Source: Glycine soja
Lineage: Eukaryota; Streptophyta; Magnoliopsida; Fabales; Fabaceae
Length of the DNA: 64,000 nt
Assembly: GCF_004193775.1 (NCBI RefSeq)
Contig: NC_041002.1
Span: forward strand, 4,389,261 to 4,453,260
Direction of reading: 5' to 3'
Both the position numbers and the translations under genes were made by a program. The notes under the pieces were generated by a model, which made no database searches, had not been told where the DNA came from, and saw nothing but the letters and a program-made list of their open reading frames with translations. This document shows, piece after piece, positions 45,640-56,744 of the stretch (positions are counted from its first letter, which is position 1; each line of letters begins with the position of its first letter).

Positions 45640-48002
45640 CACCTATTTAAGTTATTATATTATATATTATGTTTTATTTAGTTTTTATCACTGTTATTAT
45701 TTAATTTATTATTATTATACCACTGTTATATATTATGCTTTAAATAGTTTTTTGTATTTTATAATACCATTATATTTATTATTATTCTTTAGTTGATTAT
45801 ATATTATATGCTATGTTTTCATAAAAAAACAAAAAAAAGCTGTTGGGCTCAAACAGAGGCCCAACAATACAAAACGGACAGGAGATAAGGAAAGACACCC
45901 TGAAACCCTAACTATTACCCGGCGCATACTGCCCCGAACAGACAAGAGAACACAGAGGAGTGGGAGGTCGCAAAGGCTGTCCGCAACTGCAGAGGTCATG
46001 GTGCCTTACCCAGAGACGACAAAGGTTGCAACACCATGTCCAGCAACAGCAAAGTTTACAGAACTATGTTCCTAAATGCACTAAAAAACGACATGTGTTT
46101 TGGGTTAAAATTTTTTACCCAACAAACTTGTTCGGTCTCAAGATTGTGAGTCGGCATAAGTCTGCTACAAATCCACTCAAACTATTTTGCCACCAAGTTA
46201 AACAAAACCGTGCCTATAGACTCGTAAACTCAGACAAGTTAACTTGTGAGTTTGATAACCATGATTGCACAGATATCTATTGTATAATTCTATATTTCTT
46301 ATAACTCATGATTCATGATAGAAAACAAATTTTTCATAGGTCTCATGCCCCCTCTATAGCTTAAGCACAGTACAGTATATATCAGATACCCTCATCTATA
46401 GTGTTTCAGCTGTATCTGAAGCCAATGAGTAACTTGCCAACTTCTATTCTGTCACCAGCACATATAAAACTCGACCATATTCTTAAGCACAACTTCATTA
46501 ATACTACATTCATCTAGGTTGCATAGCAAAGGAAGTATAATGGGGTTAACCATGCTTATTCATATATATATAAATTAATAACTACACTTCAAGTCCACCG
46601 CATAAAGCAGTAACATTGGAGAAGAAATATAAAGATTTTCTTCAAAACTAAGAAACACAATGAGATTCTAATTTAATTTTGCCCTAACCCCATGTATAAG
46701 CATAAGAATTACAACAAACAAATCAGCAAACATCCTTCTCCCATCCCTCCCCTCTTACCTGTGCAACCATAAACAAAAATCACCTCTTAACAAAAGTCCT
46801 ATCACTTTCCAACAACATTTTATCCAACCAAATAAAGTAATGTTGACAGCTACGGTACTTAACTCCCAAAGCGGTCCAAAAAATTTAAACTTCTTTCCAA
46901 CAAAAACACAACAGCATCCAAGCTTCATGCTTAACTCAGATGAATTCCCATTTTACTAATTCAAAAAAAGCAACACACATCCAAACACTAAAATTTCAAA
47001 AACAACCAATCCAGCAAGCACTATAAATTATACCTTCTCCTGAGACTGAAAAACGGGTTGCTCAACTTCAACTGGAACCACAGACCCATGCACCGGCACA
47101 TGGAAAGACACGTAATTACCCCCAGCAGCAGCCGCAGCAACTTCAACCGGAGCCTTCATCTCAGGAGTGGTAATAAAGTACTCCGAAGACATAATCTTGT
47201 TCAACTTCTCCCTCAATGCAGCATCTACCAAAAAAAAACCAAAAAACACTCAATAATAAGTAAAAAAACCTACAGAACAAGAGCGAAATACACATCAATT
47301 CAGCATAACCATACAAGTAACATCAGTATCAGGTTCAATGGGCTGCTCCGACTTGGTAAGCCACAGCCTGGCGTGTTCCAGGCAGCGCTGTAGCGCGTTC
47401 TTGTGGGAGAAGCTTGAATCCGCGGGCCGCGAAACGAGCAGCCCGCGCAGGGCGGAGATCGAATCCAAGTCCTTCTCGCCGAGCAGATCGGTGGCGTCGT
47501 CGGTGACGTAGTCGTAGGTCAAGCAGCAGCCGCGTTCGTGCGTCCTGGTAAGCATCGTGGACGCAAAGTCACTCTTCACGTCAAAGAGCGAACCAAAGTA
47601 GAGCAAATTAAGCAGGTCCTCCACAACGACGTCGTTCGTGGTCGAGTTCGTGTTCGGCTCAACCGAACCGGAGCTCTCAGCTAGGGTTTCGTTTTCGGTC
47701 TCGGTCTCGGTCTCGCGAGAGTTTTGAGAGGAGGTGCCGTTGTTTTGGAGCTCTTCGGAGAGGGCGGTGGCGAGAGGCTGGCGGAGCTTCTCGAGCTCGT
47801 CGATGAGAGCAAGGACGGAGGGTTTGGAGCGGAGAACCTCTTCCTGCTCCTTGTTCAGAGGCTTGCCCTGGGTGACGGCCTCTTCCATGGCGAGGATGCG
47901 GTTCAGCTTCTTGCGGAGGGCGCGGAGGCGCTTGTTGATTAGGCTCATCACGGGGCCGTCGGCGGCGGCGGCGACGTCGTTGTTGCTTGCGGTGGCCGCC
48001 AT
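42774..48002 (-). CDS. RGG-rich putative RNA-binding protein with caprin-like N-terminus, four exons
   Basis: Exons are 48002-47315, 47224-47034, 43308-43234 and 43160-42774; introns are 90, 3,725 and 73 bp, all GT..AG. The spliced frame is 1,341 nt, 446 residues. Residues 1-100 are helical and charged (SLINKRLRALRKKLNRILAM, then GKPLNKEQEEVLRSK), predicted coiled coil. The middle (about 105-230) is Ser/Thr/Glu-rich, then reads LLYFGSLFDVKSDFASTM and LEHARLWLTKSEQPIEP. Exon 2 has LREKLNKIMSSEYF. Exon 4 is an RGG/YG-rich tail (GRGGGGRRGYSNGRGGRSGG and NNYYNNRGRGGRGGGYYNN), typical of RNA binding and of Arg methylation. It resembles an Arabidopsis protein annotated only as 'glycine-rich protein' (At1g27090, from memory). 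An ATG two codons upstream (48008) is also possible. Location is probably cytoplasmic. Specific function is unknown. Confidence 0.8.
44677..44961. mobile_element. Stowaway-type (Tc1/mariner) MITE, in an intron
   Basis: 285 bp with termini CTCCCTCC and GGAGGGAG, flanked on both sides by TA. The next bases (ATCTCAAATATAAGCAA and, in reverse, AGTCTTGATTATAAGCAAAG) continue the inverted arms. The terminus matches the Stowaway consensus CTCCCTCC. It lies in the 3.7-kb second intron of the RGG-protein gene. Confidence 0.88.
45524..46263. mobile_element. hAT-like non-autonomous element, in an intron
   Basis: The left terminus CATGGTTGTCAAACTC and right terminus in reverse CATGGTTATCAAACTC match 15 of 16. 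The 8-bp flanks ATTACACG and ATTGCACA match 6 of 8, consistent with an old hAT-type target duplication. 740 bp, no transposase; contains (AAT)n at 45609-45637. It lies in the second intron of the RGG-protein gene. Confidence 0.6.
45609..45637. repeat. (AAT)n microsatellite
   Basis: About ten uninterrupted ATA/AAT triplets inside the hAT-like element. Confidence 0.9.
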
Positions 48003-48595
48003 TTGCAACCAAGCACCTCCTTCTGTTGCTCCTTTGCTTAAATCGAGGGTTGTACGGTGGCGCCGCCGGAGAAGGATAGTTTGCGGCGGAGAAAGAGATA
48101 AAGAGTGCGGTTCGGTCTGAACTATACGGCGGTGTGACTTGTGAGTGTGTGTGTGGAGGAGTGTACTTTGGGAGAGTTTATAGTGAGTTTGGGGTTTTGA
48201 TTTTGTGTGTTTAGAATATTGGGAGGAAACTTAGTGGGCCGAACTCGTTGGTTCTGTGGACATCTTCGAATGGCTTCCTTGGACTTGTGGGATTTTTGGA
48301 TCCAATTAGATATGGACACAGCAATCTTTTGTGCCAGCTGGGTATAATGGATGGATATGTTGAGTTGAACCATCCTACACAGAATCATACTATGGAAATC
48401 AAAGAGAATAAGGATATTATTATTGGATTTCGTTGTGTTGCTAAAAATGGAATTTGATTTGATTGCCATTTAAGTAAGTCAATTTCAATTGTTTATGAAA
48501 ATAATTTGTAGGTTAACTAAATTAATGAGTTCAAGGAATGACAATATTTTTTTTTATTTCATCGCAGACTAACAAAATTATAAACTAATAAGTAT

Positions 48596-49015
48596 GGGTG
48601 TGTTTGGTTTGCATTTTCATTTTCTGTTTTCATTTCCTGTTTTCATTTTCTGAAAAATGTTTTCATTTTCAAAAGATCAAAATTCTGAAAATATGTTTGG
48701 TTTGACTTCTTGTTTTCTGTTTTCATGGAATAAAAATACTGAAAATTTATGATATATTGACTTCTTATCTTTTTGTATTTTTAGATTTGCTTAAAATTAC
48801 ATTCATTGTCACCACAATTTCATTTTATCCGAAATGAGGTTTCTGTTCTCAACTAAAAACACTGAAAACGAAAATTTATTATTTTCATTTTCTGGTTGTT
48901 TCCTGTTTTCATTTTCATTGAAAATGTTTTCAGAAATCCAACCAAACACATTTTCATCACTATTTTCTGTTTTCAGTGAAAATGAAAACAGAAAACAACC
49001 AAATCAAACATCCCC
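48596..49015. mobile_element. MITE with GGGTGTGTTTGGTTTG end
   Basis: The left end GGGTGTGTTTGGTTTG and right end in reverse GGGGATGTTTGATTTGG match with two or three changes, and both sides are flanked by TAT. The 420-bp interior is a succession of CATTTTCTGTTTTCAT-like blocks on one side and complementary GAAAATGAAAACAG blocks on the other, so the whole folds on itself. Non-coding. The 3-bp flank would fit a PIF/Harbinger-type element, but the assignment is not firm. Confidence 0.65.
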
Positions 49016-49306
49016 TATTTAATCTAAGTGAAAGTGGATTGGGCTTGAATTTCTTAGATGAGATCTCAAGTTTGAATTTTGGGATGATAAACTTTACTTA
49101 AGGTGATTAAACAAGTTTTATAACAAAGATTAGTTATTAATAAAATCAATAGATACTTCATACCGACTCACATAAAAAATGAAAAAAAAAATGTAATCTT
49201 TTTGCATAATGGTGATAGTGAATTTTGAACTTAAAGTTTCATGTTAACTACAAAACCCTTTATCATTATATGTTGATTAGAAAATTTATAATATATATAT
49301 ATATAT
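49016..49306. other. AT-rich spacer
   Basis: No feature recognised. Confidence 0.4.
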
Positions 49307-49783
49307 GCCCAAATGATTTATTTGATTTTTTATCTTATTTTTTTATTTAGTTTGGTCATTTATCTTTTTAAAAGTTCAATTTGATTATTTATTTTATTTT
49401 ATTTGTTCACTTTAGTCCTTTATTTTTTAAAAAGTTTATTTTAGTTATTTATCTTTTTTTGTTCAGTTTAGTCCTTTAATCCATTTAAGAATGAATTTTT
49501 CTTTTTGTTAAAGATGAAGTGAAGGAAAATGGGAGAAAACTAAACTAAAAAACTCCTTTTTAAATGATTAACAACATCGATTTTAAATAGATTGAAGAAC
49601 TAAATTGAACAAAAAAAAGATAAAGGATCAAGTTGAACCAAAAAAAAGATAAATGATTTAATAATTTTTTTAAAAAGATAAAAGAATAAAATAAAAAATA
49701 AGATAAATGACCAAATTCAACTTTTTATAAGATAAAGGTTTAAACTGGAAAAAAATAAAGGATCAAATAAATTATTTAACCTA
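49307..49783. mobile_element. MITE-like element related to 2196-2725
   Basis: The left arm AAATGATTTATTTGATTTTT is mirrored on the right by GGATCAAATAAATTATTTAA. Interior blocks (TTTGGTCATTTATC, TTTAGTCCTTTA) have complements (GATAAATGACCAAA, TAAAGGATCAA) in the other half. About 477 bp. Confidence 0.5.
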
Positions 49784-52297
49784 TATTTTTTAGTAAGTGT
49801 GGAATTTTTATATTAAATGAAAATTGACAAGAAGATGGATGTAGGTTTCTTATCTCTTTCATTTATTAGTCCAAATTTTGAAATATTAATGTAAGTGGTT
49901 GAAGAGTTGAGAGGCGTATTTCAAGATATAATGAAATGTATCTAACTCTTGAAGAATTCCATTACCATGATGAAAAGATAAATGGAGAGGTGGGACAATA
50001 AAAGTCCATTGAATTGCATGCATGAATGAAATTATTCACCACTATTATAGAAAGGAATCCCTTTGAAGAAAAAAGGTATCACTCAAGTGAGAAGTAGTCA
50101 TGTAATGAGAGTGTTTTTTCAAGTTTATTAAGAAAATTTGTAATGGATAGAATTTTTTCAAGGTTGTCAATAAAATTTGTATGATTATGTGAGTTAGTAA
50201 TTATGTGTTTATATGTTTTCATTGAAGTAACCAAAAGGTGCTAAATTACATTAAATTCGTGTCCTTTGCTATTTTTTTAATTAGTGGTGTTGTTTATGTG
50301 TATTCTTATCATTTGATCCTTGTCATGGATGAAGAAATTTTTTTTCCCAACATGAAAGAAAAAAAAATATTCAGCTAAAATTTTTATTTCCAAATAAATT
50401 GAAAAAGAGTAATAAATCATACTTGTTTTATGAAATCGGTGTTGTTTCCTTATAAAATGTAAGTTTTTTTTACTATGCTTAAATGATTTCATTTTTGGTG
50501 AAGAGCAAAAGGCCCAAAACAAGTTACAAAAACAAAAGTGCATTTTTGTTAAAATGAAAAATTCTAAAGAAGGGGATGCCACTAGAGAAAAAGGTAGTGC
50601 CAATAACAAAGGACTTTAATAATCATGGAACCCAAATATCCAAATTTAGGGGTAAATTTTTCTGCACATATTACTCTTCCTGTACTTCCCCATTACATTT
50701 TGAAAAGTGCAACTAGGGGAGTCCAGGAAGCAACAGCCTACTTTTAGTATGTGACTAGGTCATTTCACCATGTAAATACAATGGTTTGTTTGGGCTTAGT
50801 TTTTCATTCCATTTTGCATGTGAGCTTGTCCCACCCCATGCAAGAGGAAGCTGGGCCAGAATGTGCTGTAGTTGAAATTCTTTGGGATTTTGTTCTTGTA
50901 CCAGTATTTTTCCAGTGAGAAGAAAAAATAAAAAATATTCTTACATATAATCTCATACATATTACCACGAATTGAAAATTTCTATGAAACTTATGAATTG
51001 TCAATCAATAAGACCCATATTATATTAAAAGTATAATTAAAGAAGCATAATTAAGTTGATTATATTATGTGTAAGAGACTTAATTTTCCTCCAATTCATC
51101 CAAGGAGGTCTAAGAAGATGTCATGTTTCTCACCCATGTTCCCCCCCTCCCCCGGGGTTAATCACCATTGTTAATGATTTTTTTTTTGGTTACTTTGGAT
51201 AATTGTTCTTTACCGGTGTTAGGGCTTGTAAATGACTAACTAGGTCTTGGACATTATTCAATTATTATTTTATTTTTATAAATAATTATCTTATCATAAA
51301 TGCTCCACGAATATTACCTATATTATTATTATTATTATTTCCATTGTAAAAGATATAAACTAAATCATTATTATTAATAATTTTGTGTAACTAATTAATT
51401 ATTAAAAAAATAAATTATGTTGTCCTGCGTATTCTAATTTATATATATTATTATAATTAATTTTTATTAACAAATAAAAATATTTTTGTATTATTCTACG
51501 TACCTAAAAGCTTAAATAATTGATTATCAGAAATATATAATCGATAGACTCTAATCGATATAATATTATAATTCGCTTTTGTTAATGAATAAAAATCTTA
51601 TATAATTGATTAGTAAAAAATATATGATTGACTGATTAATTCAACTATTAACATTTAAAATATCAATTAAACAACCTGAAACAAAACAAATAATAGAAGT
51701 AAAGAAATGAAAACTATTAGATTAAATATGTAAAAAAAATTAAAAAAGATAAAAAAAACCCATCTTATATAATTGATTTATTACCTCTAATATTATTATT
51801 ATTATTTTATTATTTTCATTTTTAAATATATAAACTAAATTATTTTTATTAATTCATTTTAACTAAATTATTAACAAATAAGTTACCTAAAATCTTATAT
51901 AATTGATTAGTTAAAAATAAGTGGGTTTTTTTTATCTTTTTTAATTTTTTATTTGATTTTTTTACATAGTTTAATAGTTTTCATTTCTTTACTTCTATTT
52001 TTTTTGTTTTATTTCATGTTTTTTTTTTGTTTTTTTTTACATAGTTTAATAGTTTTCATTTCTTTACTTCTTTATATACAAACTTGATGATTGAACATCT
52101 AACCAATACTGAAAGGATATAATTATTTATCAACTATACCACACACAACTTCTAACGTGCAAAAGCCAAATAGGTTTTGCATGGTACGAACATCTTTCCT
52201 TCGACTTGGGGATCTAGAATGTGCGTCGCATGATGTTGTACTCTACCAACAAACTTGAAACACTCCATGGGTTGAGATTGTCACGAACAAAATGTTT
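49784..52297. other. AT-rich intergenic DNA
   Basis: No gene recognised. A CCCCCCTCCCCCGGGG tract lies at 51141-51156. Two related TTTTACATAGTTTAATAGTT blocks occur at about 51960 and 52037. Confidence 0.45.
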
Positions 52298-52302
52298 GAC
52301 AA

Positions 52303-53678
52303 TGATAACTGCTAAATAATTATACTTTGATAATAGAAAATAAAGAAAAATTGTCTTTAAAAATAATTATTTAGTAATTATTTGCGCCTAAATGTTAAAG
52401 AATTGATGTTTCATTAAATCTTGACCGCAGATATAAAAATTGGAGGTACTAAAAACAAAAAGTGGAGAAATAACGAAGAAAAGAAGAAATCTACAACAAG
52501 GTCCAGCCTAGATGCCTTGCTCAGCGCGCAGCTCGCGTTGAGCATGACTAAAGACGCAGGCGCTAAGCAAAGGCGTTATGCACGAGATTCAGCACCCGCG
52601 CTAAGCGGGCAACAGGTGCTAAGCGGGCAAAACAGAAACTGAATGCGCTAAGCGAAAGGAGCTCGCTAAGCGCGCAATCATGTGTGTGCTAAGCGAGGAA
52701 GAACGCACTAAGCGAGCCTATGAAGGCCCAAAGCCCACTTCAACAGTTATAAATAGAGAGTCAGATCAAGGGAAAAGAGACCACCCCCACAACCCCCTCT
52801 AGTAGGGGAAATCTTTCCTTCCCTTCACCATTTCTCCCTTTCTTTCTTTCACCCCCTCTCATTGTAAAGCCTTCATGACCATGAGTGGCTAAACCCCTAG
52901 TTAGGGTCTGGCAGGCCTAAAAGCCAAAGCGATGTATGATGTACTCTTCACTATTTATCAATGCAATACCAGGTGTTTTCTATCCTATTGTCTTTTCTGT
53001 ATATGTTTCATGCATTATTCATCTTTTCATTATTTTAGGGGTTAGGCGCTCGGGAGAGGGTAACTTCTAAATAAGATTTAAAGAAAATATACATGCATTA
53101 GTTTTAGGGGTTAGACGCTCGGAAGAAGATAACTTCTAATAGAACAAAAAGAAAAGATTTCATAAGAGAGTCATTGCTAGACATAGAATGATAATTTTAT
53201 GCCCATGCATTTCTGCAAACATCTGAAATTTAGACTTCATGCATTTTATTTGTTGAATCTTTTCAAAGGAATTTGGGAGATAGATAAATAAAATATGTTT
53301 GTCATCATGAGGAATCAAGGGCTAGTAAATGAAAAAATGTGGGTAGAATAAAATCACCTGAATTCATAAAGAAAAATCATAAAATCATACATCCTCGGCA
53401 AACAAGGTAGGTCAGGTCCCAACATTATCATATCTTGAATTTATCTTTTTTATCTTAATCTTTTATCTTTCTTATCTTTCACTTTTCTTATCTTATCTTT
53501 TTTTATCTTTAAATCTTTACCTTATCTTCTATCTTTCTTTATCTATTTTTCATCTATTGCTTTTAATTTGGGTTTGCATTAATCTAAGTACAAACTAATT
53601 CTCTATGGATTCGACACTTGGACTTCCGAGTACTATACTACTTGTGACAAATTCGGTACACTTGTCAACGAGTTAACA
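52303..53678 (+). repeat. left LTR, full length (1,376 bp), plus orientation
   Basis: Starts TGATAAC, ends TTAACA. U3 (52303 to about 52765) carries an array of CTAAGCG motifs and a TTATAAATAGAG TATA box at 52748-52760. The end (ACTTGTCAACGAGTTAACA) is typical of the LTR tail of this group. It is followed by AGTTTT, the spacer that normally sits between the 5' LTR and the primer binding site; homology then stops at 53685. Confidence 0.85.
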
Positions 53679-53684
53679 AGTTTT

Positions 53685-55925
53685 TTACCACACATTTGGC
53701 AGTCAACATGAAGGGCCTGCCTAGGATAAGAGGAATCTCTGTGTCTTCTTCGATATCCATGATGAAAAAGTCCACCAGAAAGGTGAAGTGGTGGACCTTG
53801 ACTAGGACATCTTCTACTACCCCATACGGTCTTGTGATTGAGTGGTCTGCCAGCTGAAGCGTCATCCTGGTAGGGTCAATCTTTAGATTGCCAATTCTTT
53901 TGCACATTGATAAGGGCATCAGGTTGATGCTTGCCCCTAAGTCAATGAGGGTCTTTTCTACTGACTCCTTCTTTATGGTGCAAGGGATAGTCACACTCCT
54001 GGGGTCTTTGAACTTCTTGGGTAACTTCCTCTGTATCATTGCACTGTAGTTGCCTCCCACCACAATACTCTCATTATCAATATACTTCCCCTTCTTGGTG
54101 AGGATGTCTTTCATAAACTTGGTGTAGAGTGACATCTGCTATAAGGCTTCCCCGAATGGCATTGTTATCTCCAGCCCCTTGAATATTTCCAAGAAACACT
54201 TGAAGTAATGCTCCTTGTTTTTCTTGGACGACACTAAAGGATATAAGGGCTCCTTTAGAGGGAATGGTGGCTCTTCTTTCTTAGCCTCTCGGGCTAACTG
54301 GCTCTTGGTCTTAGGGAGTAAGACTTTTTTCTCTCCCTCCTCTTCTTCCTTCTTTTCTTCTTCTCCATCTCTGTCTGTCTTCCCTTCCTCAGATTGGTCT
54401 TTTTCTGCTTCTTTCTCTCCTTGTGCTTTCCTCTGGCTTCTGGTCATTACTGCCTTGCACTCTTCCTTGGAGTTCTTCTCTGTGTTGGCTCCAAAGCTGC
54501 TGGTGGGTCTTTAAGCCATCTGTTTCGCTAATTGCCCCACTTGAATTTCCAGGTTCTTGATGGAGGCTTCAGTACTTCGGTAGTTAGACATTGATACCTG
54601 CATAAACTGGTTCAGCGTCTCCTCAAGTTTGCTGGTTTTCTCATGAAGATCTACCCCTTGGTTGAGATTTTGGGCTGGCTGACCCTTGTGCTCCTTGTTG
54701 TATTGATTCCTTGGATGATTCCTCCAGCTTGAGCCTTGTGTGAAAGTCCTACCTTGGTTGAATCCTGGTGGGCCTTGATTAAATCCAATTGGTCCTTGAT
54801 TGAATCCTGACAGTCTTCCTTGGTTATAACCTTGGAATCCGTGGCGATTCTGTATTCCCATATAGTTCACTTCCCTAGAAGGGTCTTCTTGGACCATGCA
54901 TTTCCCAGGCTCGTGTGTTCCTCTACATGTGTGACATCCCTTTACTTGCATAATAGAAGAGTGAGAAGGACTTACCGCTTGTAATTGCTGTGGAAGCTTG
55001 CTGAGGGTCTTCGTTAGGGCTTCTATTTGTCGAGACAATAGTTTGTTCTGAGCCAATGTTGCATCTTAGGTGGGGAGTTCTAGAAGGCTCCTCTTTGTTG
55101 GCGCATATGTGCGATCATGAAGGATGGTGTGGTCATTGGCTGCCATGTTTTCTATGAGTTCCATTGCCTCCCCCGGTGTCTTTAGCTTGATCTTCCCTCC
55201 TGCGAATGCATCCAGTAGTTGCTTTGATTGTGGTCGTAGACCATATATGAAGATGTTTAGTTGCACCGGCTCACTGTACCCATGTGTAAGCATCTTTCTG
55301 AGTAATCCGTGGAAATGGTCGAGCGCCTCGTTGAGGGATTCGTCAGGAAATTGATGGAAAGAAGAGATTTCCATCTTCCCTTCAGAGGTCTTTGACTCTG
55401 GGAAATATTTCTTTAAGAACTACTCTATGACTTCTTCCTATGTTTGCAAGTTGTTACCTTTGAAGGAGTGTAGCCACCTTTTTGCCTCCCCTGCTAGCAA
55501 AAAGGAAAAGAGATTGAGGCGTATTGCACTTTTAGGAACTTCGGCTATTTTGACCGTGTTGCATATCTCTATGTAGGTGGCGAGGTGAGCATAGGGATCC
55601 TCATTTGGAAGACCATGAAAGAGGTTTCCTTGAATTAATTGGATGAGAGAGTGAGGATAAGAGGTGTTGGCCGCTTGAACCTCCGGCCTTGTAATGCTTG
55701 TAAAAAACTGTGGAGTGGTTGTACTAGAGTAGTCCTCTAGTGTAACCCGTCATGCATGTTCCTCCTCCATTTGAATGTGGATTTGTGGAGAATGAGGAGG
55801 TGAGGTGTGACTGCTTTCCTGTGCTTCTTGCAGCATTGTTACGCCTGCAAGTGGCTTCAATTTCCAAGTTGATAGGGGCTATATCACCAACTGCAATTCT
55901 ACCTCGCATACACAAAAACAAGCAC
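53685..55925 (-). pseudogene. Athila-like gag-pro, minus strand, interrupted by stops
   Basis: From about 55440 to 53690 a single frame is open except for stops near 55424, 55063, 54512 and 54137; the part above 55450 is in another frame. Gag is seen as MEISSFHQFPDESLNEALDH and GLLRKMLTHGY (retrotransposon gag). A zinc knuckle follows, CHTCRGTHEPGKC (CX2CX3HX4C), then FNQGPIGFNQGPPGFNQG repeats, a Lys/Glu-rich linker, and a retropepsin-like domain with IDLGASINLMPLSMCKRIG and ILGRPFMLTAKCVV, where it breaks off at the left LTR. DLGAS in place of DTG is usual for this clade. No reverse transcriptase, RNase H or integrase remains. Confidence 0.85.
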
Positions 55926-56055
55926 TACCCATGCAAATTATGGAAGAAAGAAAGAAGAAAGAATAGAAGAAAGAAAAAGTGCAACAATAAAAAAAAAAGA
56001 TTAAAAGAATTGCTTACAAATTGAAAAGGTATGGCAACCAAGTACGAAGATAAAA

Positions 56056-56073
56056 TCCCCGACAACGACGCCA
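56056..56073 (-). other. tRNA primer binding site
   Basis: The minus strand reads TGGCGTCGTTGTCGGGGA, six bases (AGTTTT) after the right LTR end. It is close to TGGCGCCGTTGCCGGGGA, which I recall as the tRNA-Asp-type site of Athila elements. Confidence 0.75.
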
Positions 56074-56079
56074 AAAACT

Positions 56080-56529
56080 TGTTAGTCTGACTCTCTATTT
56101 ATAGCTGTTGAAGTGGGCTTTGGGCCTTCGTAGGCTCGCTTAGCGCACACTGGATCGCTCACTTAGCGAGCTTCTCTCTCTTAGCACGTTCAGTTTCTAT
56201 TTTACTCGCATAGCGCCTATTGCCTGCTTAGCGCGGGTGATGAATCTCGTGCTTAACGCCCTCGCTTAGTGCCTATGTCTCCAGTCGCGCTCAACGCGAG
56301 CTGTGCGTTGAGTGAGGCATCTAGGCTGGGCCTCGTTGCAAATTTTTTCTTTACTTCGTTATTTCTCCACCTTTTGCTTTTAGTACCTCCAATTTTTATA
56401 TCTGCAGTCAAGATTTAACGAAACATCAATTCTTTAACACTTAGGCGCAAATAACTGCTAAATAATTATTTTTAAAGACAATTTTGTTTTATTTTCTATT
56501 ATCAAAGTACAATTATTTAGCAGTTATCA
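56080..56529 (-). repeat. right LTR, minus orientation, R-U5 deleted (450 bp)
   Basis: Aligns with the left LTR from TGATAAC through the TATA box to GAGTCAGA, then jumps to the last bases TAACA. About 915 bp of the LTR (R, U5) are missing relative to the left copy. It carries diverged CTAAGCG motifs. Confidence 0.82.
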
Positions 56530-56744
56530 GACAACAATCATGACATTGCATCAACGCATCCATCCACAATGATAGCCTTTGGCCAAGCACACATCATACG
56601 ATTGTCACACCAAGTCAATAAATTGAAAGAACTAGGGACATGAAAACCTCCAATTTTTGGCCTCGTCGAAAAACCTTTTTCATAATCACTTTTGATTTTG
56701 ATGTGCCTTTTTCAACATCTCCGAAGGAATTTGGTTTCAATCTT

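Larger units (their letters stand above)
52303..56529 (-). mobile_element. Ty3/gypsy (Athila-like) gag-pro element with inverted LTRs
   Basis: The flanks are a perfect 5-bp target duplication, GACAA at 52298-52302 and at 56530-56534. Both outer termini are the same LTR start, TGATAACTGCTAAATAATT, one on each strand. Left is a full plus-strand LTR (52303-53678). Right is a minus-strand LTR lacking most of R and U5 (56529-56080), followed by a spacer, a tRNA primer binding site and minus-strand gag-pro. There is no 3' LTR in the normal orientation, and no reverse transcriptase or integrase. The coding part ends abruptly in the protease at the left LTR. Confidence 0.85.

Noticed and set aside
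47677..48012. Arg/Pro-rich minus-strand frame
   Set aside because: It is a shadow frame of exon 1 of the RGG-protein gene, whose own frame splices cleanly to the next exons.
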